From positions 62,001-126,000 of the forward strand of contig NZ_JALZ01000003.1 of assembly GCF_000521785.1 (NCBI RefSeq): a stretch of DNA of 64,000 nucleotides. Direction: 5' to 3'. Both the position numbers and the translations under genes were made by a program. This DNA comes from Roseivivax halodurans JCM 10272. Lineage in GTDB: Bacteria > Pseudomonadota > Alphaproteobacteria > Rhodobacterales > Rhodobacteraceae. This document shows, piece after piece, positions 44,132 to 54,226 of this stretch (positions are counted from its first letter, which is position 1; every line of letters begins with the position of its first letter). Below the pieces are notes generated by a model. The model was not told where the DNA came from. It saw only the letters and a list, made by a program, of their open reading frames with translations, and did not search any database.

Positions 44132-45724
44132 TCACTGCTCGAGGCCGACGCCGTAGAAGATGTGACCGCCGAACGGGTCGATCTTGTAGTCGGTCACTTC
44201 GGGGCGGATCGGCTCGAAGACGATCGAGTGCGCGATGGTCGCCCACGGCGCCTGCTCCTTGAAGACGACCTGCGCCTCCTCGTAGAGGCGTGCGCGCTCT
44301 TCCTGCTCGCTCACCGTCTTGGCTTCCTGGATCAGCCCGTCGAACTCCTCGTTGCACCACTGGGCGCGGTTCGCGTTGCCGACGGCGTCGCAGCCGAGAA
44401 GCACGGCGAGGAAGTTGTCCGGATCGCCGTTGTCGCCGGTCCAGCCGAGCAGCACCGCACCCTCGCGCTCGATGTCCTTGGAGCGCTCGAGATACTCGCC
44501 CCACTCGTAGGACACGATCTCGACGTCCACGCCGACCTGGGCGAAGTCTTCCTGCAGAAGCTCGGCCATGCGGCGGGCGTTGGGGTTGTAGGGACGCTGC
44601 ACCGGCATCGCCCAGATCTCCATCGAGAGATCGGTCACGCCGGCCTCTTCGAGCATCTGCTGAGCCTGCTCGGGATCGTAGGGATAGTCCTCGACCTCGT
44701 CGTTGTAGGACCAGATCGTCGGCGGGATCGGGTTCTTGGCCGCGGTGCCCGCGCCCTGGAAGACCACGTCGATGATCGCCTGCTTGTCGATCGCCATGTT
44801 CAGCGCCTGGCGCACCTCGACCTGGTCGAAGGGCTCGACCTGCGTGTTGAACGCGAGATAGCCGACGTTCAGGCCTTCCTGCTGCATCAGGTTGACGTTC
44901 TCGTCGCTTTCCATCGCCTCGAGATCCGCGGGGTTCGGATACGGCATGACGTGGCACTCGCCCGCCTGCAGCTTCTGGTAGCGCACGGACGCATCAGGCG
45001 TGATCGCGAAGACGAGGTTCTCGATCGGCGCGGCGCCCTTCCAGTAATCCGGGTTGGCGCTGTAGCGGATCACCGCGTCCTTCTGGTAGCCGACGAAGGA
45101 GAACGGGCCGGTGCCGATGGGCTGCTGGTTCAGAAGCTCGGGAGTGCCGGCTTCCTGCAGCTGGTCGGCGTATTCCTTGGACAGGATCGACGCGAAATCC
45201 ATTGCCATGTTGGCGATGAACGGCGCTTCGGGGCGCGTCAGGTTGAAGCGGACGGTGTAGTCGTCGACCTTCTCGATGCTCTCGACGAGGTCGGGCATCG
45301 ACATGGCGTTGTAGTATTCCCAGGTGCCGCCCGAATAGGAATTGTAAGGGTTCTCTTCGTTGCCCTGGCGGTCGAACGAGAAGATCACGTCGTCGGCGTT
45401 GAAGTCGCGCGACGGGGTGAACTGGTCGCTCGAGTGAAACTTCACGCCCTCGCGGAGCTTGAAGGTGTAGGTGGTGCCGTCGTCGGACACTTCCCAGCTC
45501 TCGGCGAGACCCGGCACGATGTCGGTGGTGCCGCGCTCGAACTCGACGAGCTTGTTGTAGACCTGACGCGAGGATGCGTCGAACGTCGTGCCGGCGGTGT
45601 AGAGCGCCGGGTCGAAGCCCTCGGGCGAGCCTTCGGAACAGTAGATGAGCGTCTGTGCAGACGCCGCGGCGCTGAGCGCGAGCACGGCTGCGCCCGCTGC
45701 CAGCGTGGTGCGGATAAGAGTCAT
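44132..45724 (-). CDS. dppA: Periplasmic dipeptide-binding protein
   Basis: A 530-residue family 5 solute-binding protein with a signal peptide ending ASA-Q near residue 23. LIYCSEGSPEGFDPALYTAGTTFDASS and the DDVIFSFDRQ, IGTGPFSFVGYQ and RQALNMAIDKQAI motifs are characteristic of DppA, which in E. coli binds dipeptides and also heme. A strong GGGGAGG site precedes the ATG at 45724. It leads dppA-peptidase-dppBCDF; the 199-nt upstream gap to ccoS probably holds the promoter, but I saw no clear operator. Confidence 0.94.
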   Translation of the reverse strand: MTLIRTTLAAGAAVLALSAAASAQTLIYCSEGSPEGFDPALYTAGTTFDASSRQVYNKLVEFERGTTDIVPGLAESWEVSDDGTTYTFKLREGVKFHSSDQFTPSRDFNADDVIFSFDRQGNEENPYNSYSGGTWEYYNAMSMPDLVESIEKVDDYTVRFNLTRPEAPFIANMAMDFASILSKEYADQLQEAGTPELLNQQPIGTGPFSFVGYQKDAVIRYSANPDYWKGAAPIENLVFAITPDASVRYQKLQAGECHVMPYPNPADLEAMESDENVNLMQQEGLNVGYLAFNTQVEPFDQVEVRQALNMAIDKQAIIDVVFQGAGTAAKNPIPPTIWSYNDEVEDYPYDPEQAQQMLEEAGVTDLSMEIWAMPVQRPYNPNARRMAELLQEDFAQVGVDVEIVSYEWGEYLERSKDIEREGAVLLGWTGDNGDPDNFLAVLLGCDAVGNANRAQWCNEEFDGLIQEAKTVSEQEERARLYEEAQVVFKEQAPWATIAHSIVFEPIRPEVTDYKIDPFGGHIFYGVGLEQ

Positions 45725-45923
45725 CGAGTGACCTCCCCAGATACGTTTTGACCGGCGCTCTTTTCGCGAACCCGCGTGGCGCCGCCATGGGGCGAATGGT
45801 TGACCGGCACTGCGCCCGGATGCAAGCGGGTAAACCCGTGCGATTCCGCAAAAATGCACTTGCGCGGATGAAAAATTGGCGCCCGTGGCCGAATCGTAGG
45901 CCGGCCGGGCGAATTTCCGCCCG

Positions 45924-46082
45924 TCAGCGCATCGGCGCGTCGTCGTGATCGTCCGAGAGGATCCTGTGGCGCGCGCCTTCGAGATCCTCGTATTGCGCCG
46001 CCCTCAGCGACCAGACGAAGGCGAGGAGGCCGAGGCCGCCGAGGATCAGCGAGACCGGGATGAGGAAGGCGAGAATGTTCAT
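45924..46082 (-). CDS. ccoS: cbb3 oxidase assembly protein CcoS
   Basis: A 52-residue protein with one N-terminal helix (LAFLIPVSLILGGLGLLAFVW) followed by RAAQYEDLEGARHRIL, the conserved CcoS segment. CcoS is needed for cofactor insertion into the cbb3 oxidase. The ATG overlaps the ccoI stop by 4 nt. Last gene of ccoGHIS. Confidence 0.93.
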   Translation of the reverse strand: MNILAFLIPVSLILGGLGLLAFVWSLRAAQYEDLEGARHRILSDDHDDAPMR

Positions 46083-48226
46083 CGCGAGAGCCTGAGCGCG
46101 TTGAGCGAGACCGTGATGGAGGAGGTGGACATGGCGAGCGCCGCCAGAAGCGGCGTCGCAAGGCCGACGAGCGCCACCGGGATCGCGATCGCGTTGTAGC
46201 CCGCGGCGAGCCAGAGGTTCTGCGCCATGCGCGCGCGGGCGGCCTTGGCGACGCGCAGCGCCTCGGGCACCGCGAGGAGAGAGCCGGTCAGCAGCACCAC
46301 GTCCGCGGCGCTGCGCGCGGCGTCGAGCCCGGTGCCGGGCGCGATGGAGGCATGCGCGGCGGCGAGGGCCGCGGTGTCGTTGAGCCCGTCGCCGACCATC
46401 AGGACGCGCCGTCCCTCGGCGGCGAGGCCCTCCAGCCGGGCGACCTTGTCCTCGGGAGAGAGCCCGCCTTCGGCCTCGTCGATGCCGAGCCGCTGCGCGG
46501 TGTCCGCCACGGCGAGCGCCCCGTCGCCCGACAGCATGAGCACGCGGTAGCCGTTCGCCTTGAGGGCGGCGACGGCGTCCTCGGCACCGGAGCGGAGCAT
46601 TTCCTTGAGCAGGATGCGCTCGGGCTCGGAGCCACCGATATGGAGCCACATGCCCGAACGGCCGTCCTCTTCGGCGCCGGTGAAGGAGGCCCGTCCGAGG
46701 CGGACCGTCGAGATCCCCCAGATCCCGGCGACGCCGTGGCCGGGGACCTCGCGGCGCGCCTCGACCGTTGCGGGTTCCGCGCCCCGGTCCCGGGCGTGGC
46801 GCGCGAGCGCCCGCGCGGCGGGGTGGTCGGAGCCCTCGGCCAGAGCGCGCGCGACCGACAGGGCGGTGCCTCCGGGCGCCGCGGCGATGGCGGGTGTGCC
46901 GGTCGTCAGCGTGCCGGTCTTGTCGAAGACGATCGTGTCGACCTCCGAGAGGCGTTCGAGCGCGGTCGCGGATTTCACGAGAAGGCCCGCGCGGAAGAGC
47001 CGGCCCGAGGCCGCGACCGAGACAGCGGGCACTGCAAGGCCGAGCGCGCAGGGGCAGGTGATGATCAGGACGGCGATGGCGATGCCGAGCGCCTGCCAGG
47101 CGTCGCCGCCCCAGGCCCACCAGAAGGCGAAGGACGCGGCGGCGAGGAGATGCACGAGCGGCGCGTAGGCCGCCCCGGCGCGGTCGGCGAGCGAGGCATG
47201 GCGGTTGCGCGCGGTCTCGGCGACGGCGACCAGCGAGGCGAGCCGGGCGAGCTGCGTGTCCTGCCCGGCGCGGGCGACGCGGACGACGAGCGCGCCGGTG
47301 AGGTTGGTCTCGCCCGCGCGGACCTCGTCGCCGGGGGCGGCGGCGGCGGGCTCGGTCTCGCCGGTCATGGCCGAGCGGTCGAGGTCGGTCTCGCCCTCCT
47401 CGATCACGCCGTCGGCGGGCAGGCGCTGGCCGGGCAGGACGCGGATGCGGTCGCCGGGCACGAGCGCACCGCTCGGGACGGTTTCGGGACCGTCCGCGCC
47501 AAGGCGGGTCGCCGTGGGCACGTCCAGCGCCGAGAGCTCGGCGGCGGCGGAGCGGGCGGCCCGGCGGCAGGATTGGTCGAGATAGCGTCCGACGAGAAGG
47601 AAGAAGGTGAGCGAGAGCGCCGCCTCGAACCAGACATGGCCCTCTCGCGTGACGATTTCGGCGAGGGACATGGCGGTCGCGAGCAGGATCGCGAGCGAGA
47701 TCGGCACGTCCATGCCGAGGCGGCCAGCCTTCAGCGAGCGCCACGCGGCGTCGAAGAAGGGCCGGGCGGAATAGGCGATGGCGGGGACGGTGATCGCGGC
47801 CGAGATCAGGTGAAAGAGCTGGCGGGTGGATTCCGCCGCGCCCGACCAGACCGCGACCGACAGGAGCATCACGTTCATCATTGCAAAGCCCGCGATGCCC
47901 ATGCGCATGAGGAGATCGCGGCCCGCATGATCGGCGCCCTGCCCCAGCGTCGCGGCATCGAGCGGCTGCGCGGAAAGTCCCGCGGCTTCGAGACGGGTGC
48001 AGAGATCGAGGGCGGATGCGGTGCCGTCGGTCGTGACGAGGGCGCGTTTCAGGCCCATGTTGACGCGGGCGGAGAGCACGCCGGGCGCGGCGGAGAGCGT
48101 CCGCTCGGCGGTCACGATGCAGGCCGCGCAATGGATCGTGGGCAGGTGGATCAGGATGTCGGGACGGGCCTCGGCCGCTGACGCGGGCACGGCCGCGATG
48201 CCTCCGCAGGCGCAGGCGGCGGTCAT
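46079..48226 (-). CDS. ccoI: Copper-transporting P-type ATPase CcoI (FixI)
   Basis: A 715-residue P1B ATPase that exports copper to the periplasm for assembly of cbb3 oxidase. A heavy-metal-associated domain has IHCAAC (C33, C36), with an extra ACACGG near the N-terminus; the membrane CPC motif is ITCPCALGLA; the phosphorylation site is FDKTGTLTTG; GDGLNDTAALA is the hinge motif. The order ccoG-ccoH-ccoI-ccoS is standard. The start overlaps ccoH and the stop overlaps ccoS, both by 4 nt. Confidence 0.95.
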   Translation of the reverse strand: MTAACACGGIAAVPASAAEARPDILIHLPTIHCAACIVTAERTLSAAPGVLSARVNMGLKRALVTTDGTASALDLCTRLEAAGLSAQPLDAATLGQGADHAGRDLLMRMGIAGFAMMNVMLLSVAVWSGAAESTRQLFHLISAAITVPAIAYSARPFFDAAWRSLKAGRLGMDVPISLAILLATAMSLAEIVTREGHVWFEAALSLTFFLLVGRYLDQSCRRAARSAAAELSALDVPTATRLGADGPETVPSGALVPGDRIRVLPGQRLPADGVIEEGETDLDRSAMTGETEPAAAAPGDEVRAGETNLTGALVVRVARAGQDTQLARLASLVAVAETARNRHASLADRAGAAYAPLVHLLAAASFAFWWAWGGDAWQALGIAIAVLIITCPCALGLAVPAVSVAASGRLFRAGLLVKSATALERLSEVDTIVFDKTGTLTTGTPAIAAAPGGTALSVARALAEGSDHPAARALARHARDRGAEPATVEARREVPGHGVAGIWGISTVRLGRASFTGAEEDGRSGMWLHIGGSEPERILLKEMLRSGAEDAVAALKANGYRVLMLSGDGALAVADTAQRLGIDEAEGGLSPEDKVARLEGLAAEGRRVLMVGDGLNDTAALAAAHASIAPGTGLDAARSAADVVLLTGSLLAVPEALRVAKAARARMAQNLWLAAGYNAIAIPVALVGLATPLLAALAMSTSSITVSLNALRLSR

Positions 48227-48684
48227 TTCCCGCTCCCGGACCAGATCGTGATGCGCTGGCGGAAGGGCGTTCCGTCCGCCGAGGTCGCGGCGATCCGCAC
48301 CTGCCAGGCACCTACACCGGAGGGCATCCCCGCAACATAGGCCGTACCGTCGCGGACGAGCTTCAACTCGCGGTCGTCGGCGTCGGTGGTGGGGCGGCCG
48401 ATGGTGACGCTTAGGGTTCTCGGCTTCACGGCACCGCCGTCCTCGCCGGTCAGCGAGATCACCAGCCGGCCCTCGTCCACGTGGGTCTCGGCCTGCCAGC
48501 CCAGCGCCTCCTGTGCGGCGCGCTCCTCGTCGAAATGCTGGCTCGCGACATAGGAATTCTTGACCTCGAGACCGGGGAAGGTGCGCACGGCGCTGACGGC
48601 GAGCGCCACGTTCACGGCGATGATCGTCCCGAAACCGAGCGCGAAGAGGGCAAAGACCTTACGGCCCGTCATTGGCACGAACAT
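48223..48684 (-). CDS. ccoH: cbb3 oxidase assembly protein CcoH (FixH)
   Basis: A 153-residue FixH-family protein with one N-terminal helix (VFALFALGFGTIIAVNVALA) and a periplasmic domain containing FPGLEVKNSYVASQHF, the family hallmark. It is needed for stable cbb3 assembly. I chose the ATG at 48684 because GGAGGG lies 6 nt before it; this makes it overlap the ccoG stop by 26 nt. A second ATG 4 codons in is possible. Confidence 0.93.
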   Translation of the reverse strand: MFVPMTGRKVFALFALGFGTIIAVNVALAVSAVRTFPGLEVKNSYVASQHFDEERAAQEALGWQAETHVDEGRLVISLTGEDGGAVKPRTLSVTIGRPTTDADDRELKLVRDGTAYVAGMPSGVGAWQVRIAATSADGTPFRQRITIWSGSGK

Positions 48685-50230
48685 CGTATCCCTCCTGTCC
48701 GTTGAAGATGCTGTCGACATGCGCGCGCTCGCCCGAGACGACGTCCTCGACCCAGAAGCGCAGGTCGGTCTCCTCGCTGCGCGCGGCCTCGGTGCCGGGC
48801 GCGGCGGAGACGTAGACGCGTTTCAGATCCTGCGTGTCCGCGGGCACTTCGGTCACGAGGCCGTCCGTGCCCTCGATCGAGACGGCGAGGTCCGCACCCG
48901 AGGTGATCGAGATGGCGAAGTCGCGCGGCTCACCGTGCTTGTTGCGCAGGCGGATGTCGTAGGCGTTGCGGATCGTACCGTCCGAGAGCGTCACGAAGGT
49001 CGGGTTGCGGATCGGCGCGACGGTCATGTCGATGTCGGGCCGCACGAAGAGCGCCACGGTCAGCGCCACGCCGATCGCGGCCCAGAGCCCGAAATAGAGG
49101 AGGTTGCGCGGCCGGAAGACGTGCCGCCAGGCGGAGCGCGGCGGCTCGCCCGACCGCTCGCGGGGGGCGTCCGAGAGCGCGATGTAGTCGATGAGCCCGC
49201 GCGGCTTGCCGATCTTGCCCATGACCTCGTCGCAGGCGTCGATGCAAAGCGCGCAGGTGATGCAGGCGAGCTGCTGGCCGTCGCGGATGTCGATGCCCAT
49301 GGGGCAGACGTTCACGCAGGCGTTGCAGTCGATGCAGTCGCCGGGCCCGTCGGTGCGGACCGGACCCATGTTGATGGCGGGCACGCCGGGCATCGGAATG
49401 CTGGGGGCGCGGCCGCCGATCTGGGGACCCGCGGCGTAGCTCACGGAGTGTGCGTCCTCGACCTGCCCGGCCTCCTGCGCGTGGCGGCGGCGGAGGCCCT
49501 TGCCGCGCGGCTCGCCGCGCCAGTCGCGGTAGGCGACGGTGAGGGTGTCCTCCTCCATCATCGCGCCCTGGATGCGGGGCCAGGGGCAGGCATAGATGCA
49601 GATCTGCTCGCGCATGAAGCCGCCGAAGACGAAGGTCGTCGCGGTGAGGATGGCGATGGTGGTGTAGGCGGCGGGATGCGCGCTGAAGGTGACGAGATCC
49701 CGGGCGAGCGTCGGCGCGTCGGTGAAGTAGAAGACCCACGCGCCGCCCGTCAGCAGGCCGATGATCATCCAGAGCGTCCACTTGGTGAGGCGGAGGCGCA
49801 GCTTCTGGGCGCTCCAGGGGGCCTTGTGCAGGCGCAGGCGGGCGTTGCGGTCGCCCTCGATGCGGCGCTCGACGAAGAGGAAGAGGTCGGTCCAGACGGT
49901 CTGCGGGCAGGCATAGCCGCACCAGACGCGGCCCAAGGCCGAGGTGAAGAGGAAGAGGCCGAGCCCCGCCATGATCAGCAGGCCCGCGACGAAGTAGAAT
50001 TCGTGCGGCCAGATCTCGATCCAGAAGAAGTAGAAGCGCCGGTTCGCGAGATCGACGAGCACCGCCTGATCGGCGAGCGCGGGGCCCCGGTCCCAGCGGA
50101 TCCACGGGGTCACGTAGTAGATCCCGAGCGTGACGATCATGATCGCCCATTTCAGGGTCCGGAACTTTCCGGAGACGCGGCGCGGGAAGATCGGCTCGCG
50201 CGCGGCGTAGAGGGAGGTGTCGCTCATCAT
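48659..50230 (-). CDS. ccoG: cbb3 oxidase accessory protein CcoG (RdxA/FixG), ferredoxin-like
   Basis: A 523-residue membrane ferredoxin, reported to act as a cupric reductase in cbb3 assembly. It has five or so helices, conserved WCGYACPQTVW and ICIYACPWPR cysteine pairs, and two 4Fe-4S motifs CIDCNACVNVCP and CITCALCIDAC. An IgG-like C-terminal domain follows. Two adjacent ATGs (50230 and 50227) are available; the first is better spaced from GAGG. An FNR box lies 72 nt upstream. Confidence 0.95.
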   Translation of the reverse strand: MMSDTSLYAAREPIFPRRVSGKFRTLKWAIMIVTLGIYYVTPWIRWDRGPALADQAVLVDLANRRFYFFWIEIWPHEFYFVAGLLIMAGLGLFLFTSALGRVWCGYACPQTVWTDLFLFVERRIEGDRNARLRLHKAPWSAQKLRLRLTKWTLWMIIGLLTGGAWVFYFTDAPTLARDLVTFSAHPAAYTTIAILTATTFVFGGFMREQICIYACPWPRIQGAMMEEDTLTVAYRDWRGEPRGKGLRRRHAQEAGQVEDAHSVSYAAGPQIGGRAPSIPMPGVPAINMGPVRTDGPGDCIDCNACVNVCPMGIDIRDGQQLACITCALCIDACDEVMGKIGKPRGLIDYIALSDAPRERSGEPPRSAWRHVFRPRNLLYFGLWAAIGVALTVALFVRPDIDMTVAPIRNPTFVTLSDGTIRNAYDIRLRNKHGEPRDFAISITSGADLAVSIEGTDGLVTEVPADTQDLKRVYVSAAPGTEAARSEETDLRFWVEDVVSGERAHVDSIFNGQEGYDVRANDGP

Positions 50231-50301
50231 GGGATGACCTCGGGCGGATAGGGACTCGGCTTGTTCGCACCCCTCTCTACGCATCCCCGGAGCGCGCGAC
50301 C

Positions 50302-50315
50302 TTGACGTGGATCAA
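50302..50315 (-). promoter_or_regulatory. FNR-type box upstream of ccoG
   Basis: TTGAC-GTGG-ATCAA matches the FNR/FnrL consensus TTGAT-N4-ATCAA at 9 of 10 positions. It lies 72 nt before the ccoG start. Confidence 0.85.
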
Positions 50316-50489
50316 GCGGCACCTGCCGTGCGGTGCATGTTGCGCAAGGGAAAGTCGGGAGATGCACGGATGCGGTGCGGCGCGTATTCCGGTTTGGCGG
50401 CGACAGGCAAGAGACCGGTTCGCCGCTCTTGCAGAAGTTCGGGGACATGCGCATTGCGTATTCGCCCGGGGAGAGGTTCGGACGCAGTC

Positions 50490-50515
50490 GGGGCGCGCCG
50501 TCTCCGGCGCGCCCC
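50490..50515 (-). terminator. ccoNOQP terminator hairpin
   Basis: A perfect 10-bp stem (50490-50499 with 50506-50515) with a 6-nt loop lies 51 nt after the ccoP stop. Confidence 0.75.
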
Positions 50516-50565
50516 TCGGCCCCCGTCTGAGGTCTGGTGCGAACAAGCCCCCCGGGGACCCCTCC

Positions 50566-51438
50566 TCACTCGGCGGCGGTCTCCTCTCCGCCGCCGAGCT
50601 GGTGCACGTAGGTCGCGACCGCGGCGATCTCGGCATCGCTGAGCCGTGCGCCCCAGTTCGGCATGACGCCGAACCGCGCGTAGGTGATCGTCTGCGTCAG
50701 CGTCGCGTCGTCCGAGCCGTAGAGCCAGATGGCGTCGGTGAGGTTCGGCGCGCCCATCTCGCGCATGCCGCGCGCGTCCTCGCCGTGGCAGGAGGCGCAG
50801 TTGTACTCGAAGAGCTCTCCTCCCGGCCCCGCCAGCGGATCCGCACCGGACTGGAGCGACTGGACATGGGTGACGAGCGTCGCGATCTCGTCCCGCGACA
50901 GCATCTCGCCGAAGGCGGGCATCTGGCTGTAGCGGGCGTCGGGATCGTCCTCGTTCCGGATGCCGTGGCGCACGGTGTATGCGATGTCCTCGACCGTGCC
51001 GCCCCAGAGCCACGCGTCGTCGAGCAGGTTCGGGTAGCCCTTGGCCCCCGCCGCGCCCGAGCCGTGACATTGCGAGCAATTGGTGCGGAAGACCGCGGCG
51101 CCGGCGTTCACGGCGTAGGAATAGAGCTGGTCGTCGGCCGGAACCTCGGTGAGGCTCGTCTCGACCAGCCGCGCCTCGATCGGGGCGTTGGCCTCCTCGA
51201 CGGCGGCGATGCGCTCGGCCACCTCGCTGCGGGTCGACCAGTTCAGCACGCCGGCGGTCGCGGAATTCACCAGCGGCCAGGCGGGGAAGAGGATCGTGTA
51301 GATCACGCCCCAGGCGATCGTGCCGTAGAAGGTCCAGAGCCACCAGCGGGGGAGCGGGTTGTTCAGCTCCTCGATGCCGTCCCAGCTGTGGCCGGTGGTT
51401 TCGACGCCGGTCACCTTGTCAGTCTTCTTCTCGCTCAT
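50566..51438 (-). CDS. ccoP: cbb3 cytochrome oxidase diheme subunit CcoP
   Basis: A 290-residue membrane-anchored diheme cytochrome c. The N-terminal helix ([21 protein letters not shown]) is followed by two cytochrome domains with CSQCH near residue 120 and CASCH near residue 213, and methionine ligands in YSQMPAFG and FGVMPNWG. It accepts electrons and passes them to CcoO/CcoN. The ATG overlaps the ccoQ stop by 4 nt. Confidence 0.96.
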   Translation of the reverse strand: MSEKKTDKVTGVETTGHSWDGIEELNNPLPRWWLWTFYGTIAWGVIYTILFPAWPLVNSATAGVLNWSTRSEVAERIAAVEEANAPIEARLVETSLTEVPADDQLYSYAVNAGAAVFRTNCSQCHGSGAAGAKGYPNLLDDAWLWGGTVEDIAYTVRHGIRNEDDPDARYSQMPAFGEMLSRDEIATLVTHVQSLQSGADPLAGPGGELFEYNCASCHGEDARGMREMGAPNLTDAIWLYGSDDATLTQTITYARFGVMPNWGARLSDAEIAAVATYVHQLGGGEETAAE

Positions 51439-51641
51439 GGCTCTTGCCTTTCGGGGTGATCGGCGGCCGGGGACGCAGCGTCCACCGGCTCTTCGTTGCG
51501 GAACACGACGCTTGCCGCCTCCGCGTGCGCCTCTCGCATGCGCGGCAGGTAGGCCCGGATGCAGACGCCCGCGAAGAAGAGGAACATCGCGATCAGCATC
51601 CAGCTGTCGGCGAAATGGCGGAGTTGATCGTAGGTGCTCAT
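51435..51641 (-). CDS. ccoQ: cbb3 oxidase subunit CcoQ
   Basis: A 68-residue protein with one helix ([21 protein letters not shown]), matching the small CcoQ/FixQ subunit that stabilises the cbb3 complex. A GGAGG ribosome site precedes the ATG, 10 nt after the ccoO stop. Confidence 0.93.
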   Translation of the reverse strand: MSTYDQLRHFADSWMLIAMFLFFAGVCIRAYLPRMREAHAEAASVVFRNEEPVDAASPAADHPERQEP

Positions 51642-51651
51642 GCCGTCCTCC

Positions 51652-52473
51652 TCAGCGCGCGTCGGCGGCTTCGAAGGTCGAGAAATCGACCAGCGTGCCG
51701 AGCATCTGCAGATAGGCGATCAGCGCATCCATCTCGGTCAGCGCCCCCTGCCCGTCGAAGTTGCGGGTCTGAGCGCCGGGATAGCGCTCGAGCAGCCCGT
51801 CCCAGTCGCCCATCGGGTCCGCCTGCGCCACGAAGTCGGCGCGGGCGCTCGCGATCATCTCGTCGGTATAGGGCACGCCGACGAGGCGCTGGGTCTCGAG
51901 CAGCTCCTCGATGTAATCGGGGCCGATATCCGCGCGGGCGAGGAAGTCGTATTTCGGCATGACCGATTCCGGCACCACGGTCTGCGGATCGTAGAGGTGA
52001 TCGACGTGCCATTCGTCCGAGTAGCGCCCGCCCACGCGGGCAAGGTCGGGGCCGGTGCGCTTCGATCCCCACTGGAACGGGTGGTCGTATTTCGACTCGG
52101 CCGCGAGGCTGTAATGGCCGTAGCGCTCCACCTCGTCGCGCATCGGGCGGATCATCTGGCTGTGGCAGACGTAGCAGCCCTCGCGGATGTAGATCTCGCG
52201 GCCCGCAAGCTCGAGCGGGGAATAGGGGCGCACGCCCTCCACGTTCTCGATCGTGTTCTCGAGCCAGAAGAGCGGCGCGATCTCGACGATGCCGCCGACG
52301 GTGACCATGAGGAACGTGCCGACCAGAAGCGCCGAGGCGTTGCGCTCGAGGAAGGCGTGCTTGTCGAGCAGCTTCCTGTGGTGCGGAAGCTCGTTGGGCA
52401 CGCCGCCGTCGCCCGGCTGGACGACCTTGGGGTCGTCCTTGGCACTCGGGATCTTTTCGTTGTCTTTTGTCAT
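51652..52473 (-). CDS. ccoO: cbb3 oxidase monoheme subunit CcoO
   Basis: A 273-residue membrane-bound monoheme cytochrome c. One helix near residue 45, heme site [13 protein letters not shown] near residue 100 and the distal methionine in SVMPKYDFL are standard for CcoO/FixO. It begins 6 nt after ccoN ends. Part of ccoNOQP. Confidence 0.96.
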   Translation of the reverse strand: MTKDNEKIPSAKDDPKVVQPGDGGVPNELPHHRKLLDKHAFLERNASALLVGTFLMVTVGGIVEIAPLFWLENTIENVEGVRPYSPLELAGREIYIREGCYVCHSQMIRPMRDEVERYGHYSLAAESKYDHPFQWGSKRTGPDLARVGGRYSDEWHVDHLYDPQTVVPESVMPKYDFLARADIGPDYIEELLETQRLVGVPYTDEMIASARADFVAQADPMGDWDGLLERYPGAQTRNFDGQGALTEMDALIAYLQMLGTLVDFSTFEAADAR

Positions 52474-52479
52474 GTCAGA

Positions 52480-54087
52480 TCACTCCGCGGGAACGGCTTG
52501 CGCCGAGGTCTGCGGCACGCGGATGGTCATCCACATGTTCCAGGCCATGATCAGCGCACCGGTGAGGTAGAGGACACCGCCGAGACCGCGCACCACGTAC
52601 ATCGGGAACTTGGCGGAAACTGTGTCGGCGAAGGAGTTCACGAGGAAGCCGTTGGCGTCGACCTCGCGCCACATCAGGCCCTCCATGATGCCGGTGACCC
52701 ACATCGAGGAGGCGTAGAGGACGATCCCGACGGTCGCGAGCCAGAAGTGCAGGTTGATCGCGCGGACCGAGTACATCTGCGGACGCCCCCAGAGCTTCGG
52801 CGTCAGGAAGTAGAGACAGCCGAAGGTGATGAGCCCGTTCCAGCCGAGCGCGCCCGAATGCACGTGGCCGATGGTCCAGTCGGTGTAGTGCGACAGGGAG
52901 TTGACCGCGCGGATCGACATCATCGGGCCCTCGAAGGTCGACATGCCGTAGAAGGCGAGGCTGGCCACGAACATCCGGATGATCGGGTCGGTGCGGATCT
53001 TGTCCCACGCCCCCTCGAGGGTCATCAGGCCGTTGATCATGCCGCCCCAGCTCGGCATCCAGAGGACGATCGAGAACACCATGCCGAGGGTCGAGGCCCA
53101 GTCCGGCAGCGCGGTGTAGTGCAGATGGTGCGGACCGGCCCAGATGTAGAGGAAGATCAGCGCCCAGAAGTGGATGATCGAGAGCTTGTAGCTGTAGACG
53201 GGGCGCCCGGCCTGCTTCGGCACGAAGTAGTACATCATCCCGAGGAAGCCTGCGGTCAGGAAGAAGCCGACGGCGTTGTGGCCGTACCACCATTGCACCA
53301 TCGCGTCCTGCACGCCCGAGAAGACCTGGATCGAGCGCGAGCCGAAGATCGACACCGGGATCGAGAGGTTGTTCATCACGTGCAGCAGCGCGACGGTCAC
53401 GATGAAGGCGAGGAAGAACCAGTTCGCCACGTAGATGTGGCGCTCCTTCCGGGTCATCAGCGTGCCCATGTAGACGACGAGGTAGGCGACCCAGACGATG
53501 GTGAGCCAGATGTCGGCGTACCATTCGGGTTCGGCGTATTCCTTGGATTGCGTCGCCCCGAGGAGGTAGCCCGTGGCCGCGATCACGATGAAGAGGTTGT
53601 AGCCCCAGAAGACGAACCAGGCGAGGTCGCCGCCCCAGAGCCGGGTGCCGGAGGTGCGCTGCACGACGTAGAACGAGGTCGCGATGAGCGCGTTGCCCCC
53701 GAAGGCGAAGATCACCGCCGAGGTGTGCAGCGGGCGCAGGCGTCCGAAATTGAGGTAGCCCTCGGACCAGTCGAAGTTCAGGACCGGAAACGCGAGCTGG
53801 AAGGCGATGAAGGTGCCGACGAGGAAGCCGGCGATGCCCCAGAACGCCGTCGCGATCACGCCGTAGCGGATCGGGCCGTCCATGTAGCCGGCAGAGGCCG
53901 GGACGAAGGCCGTGGTGCGCGCCACCTCGGGTTCGTCGATCTGGCGGACCTGCCACAGGAACAGGCCGCCGGCGATGAGCATGATGAGGATCGCGTGGAC
54001 CTGGTAGGCCAGGTCATGGGCCCAGTTGGCCGCGACCGCGGCGAGCAGGGTGACGATCCCCAGAACGATGAGTTTGACGTAATCCAT
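52480..54087 (-). CDS. ccoN: cbb3 cytochrome oxidase catalytic subunit CcoN
   Basis: CcoN (535 residues, about 12-13 helices) is the catalytic subunit of the high-affinity cbb3 oxidase. Histidine ligands are seen in [27 protein letters not shown] (CuB), [12 protein letters not shown] (CuB pair) and [13 protein letters not shown] (heme b and b3). An FNR box lies about 83 nt upstream, matching low-oxygen induction of this oxidase. First gene of ccoNOQP. Confidence 0.97.
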   Translation of the reverse strand: MDYVKLIVLGIVTLLAAVAANWAHDLAYQVHAILIMLIAGGLFLWQVRQIDEPEVARTTAFVPASAGYMDGPIRYGVIATAFWGIAGFLVGTFIAFQLAFPVLNFDWSEGYLNFGRLRPLHTSAVIFAFGGNALIATSFYVVQRTSGTRLWGGDLAWFVFWGYNLFIVIAATGYLLGATQSKEYAEPEWYADIWLTIVWVAYLVVYMGTLMTRKERHIYVANWFFLAFIVTVALLHVMNNLSIPVSIFGSRSIQVFSGVQDAMVQWWYGHNAVGFFLTAGFLGMMYYFVPKQAGRPVYSYKLSIIHFWALIFLYIWAGPHHLHYTALPDWASTLGMVFSIVLWMPSWGGMINGLMTLEGAWDKIRTDPIIRMFVASLAFYGMSTFEGPMMSIRAVNSLSHYTDWTIGHVHSGALGWNGLITFGCLYFLTPKLWGRPQMYSVRAINLHFWLATVGIVLYASSMWVTGIMEGLMWREVDANGFLVNSFADTVSAKFPMYVVRGLGGVLYLTGALIMAWNMWMTIRVPQTSAQAVPAE

Positions 54088-54169
54088 CCCTGGTCTCCGA
54101 TTCGGGCGCGGCGGCCCGAATTGAGGCCGCCTCTCGGGCCCGGATCACACGGGATGGGGGTTAACTTCC

Positions 54170-54183
54170 TTGATGTGGGTCAA
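54170..54183 (-). promoter_or_regulatory. FNR-type box upstream of ccoN
   Basis: TTGAT-GTGG-GTCAA matches the FNR consensus at 9 of 10 positions, 83 nt before the ccoN ATG. Confidence 0.88.
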
Positions 54184-54226
54184 TTCGAGTCGCGGCAGGG
54201 CCCTGCGGCGCGACTCGGGACCGGAT

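Larger units (their letters stand above)
50258..50549. repeat. 14-bp perfect inverted repeat bordering the ccoP-ccoG gap
   Basis: GGCTTGTTCGCACC at 50258-50271 recurs as its exact complement at 50536-50549, enclosing 264 nt. Similar termini occur on some insertion sequences, so a small non-autonomous element is possible, but no target duplication is visible. Confidence 0.6.
50231..50565. other. Non-coding gap between ccoP and ccoG
   Basis: This 335-nt gap contains the FNR box for ccoG (50302-50315), the ccoNOQP terminator hairpin (50490-50515) and a 14-bp inverted repeat at its borders. No gene is supported in it. Confidence 0.7.

Noticed and set aside
50333-50530. Small open frames in the ccoP-ccoG gap
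   Set aside because: No ribosome site or family resemblance; the region is explained by the FNR box, terminator and inverted repeat.
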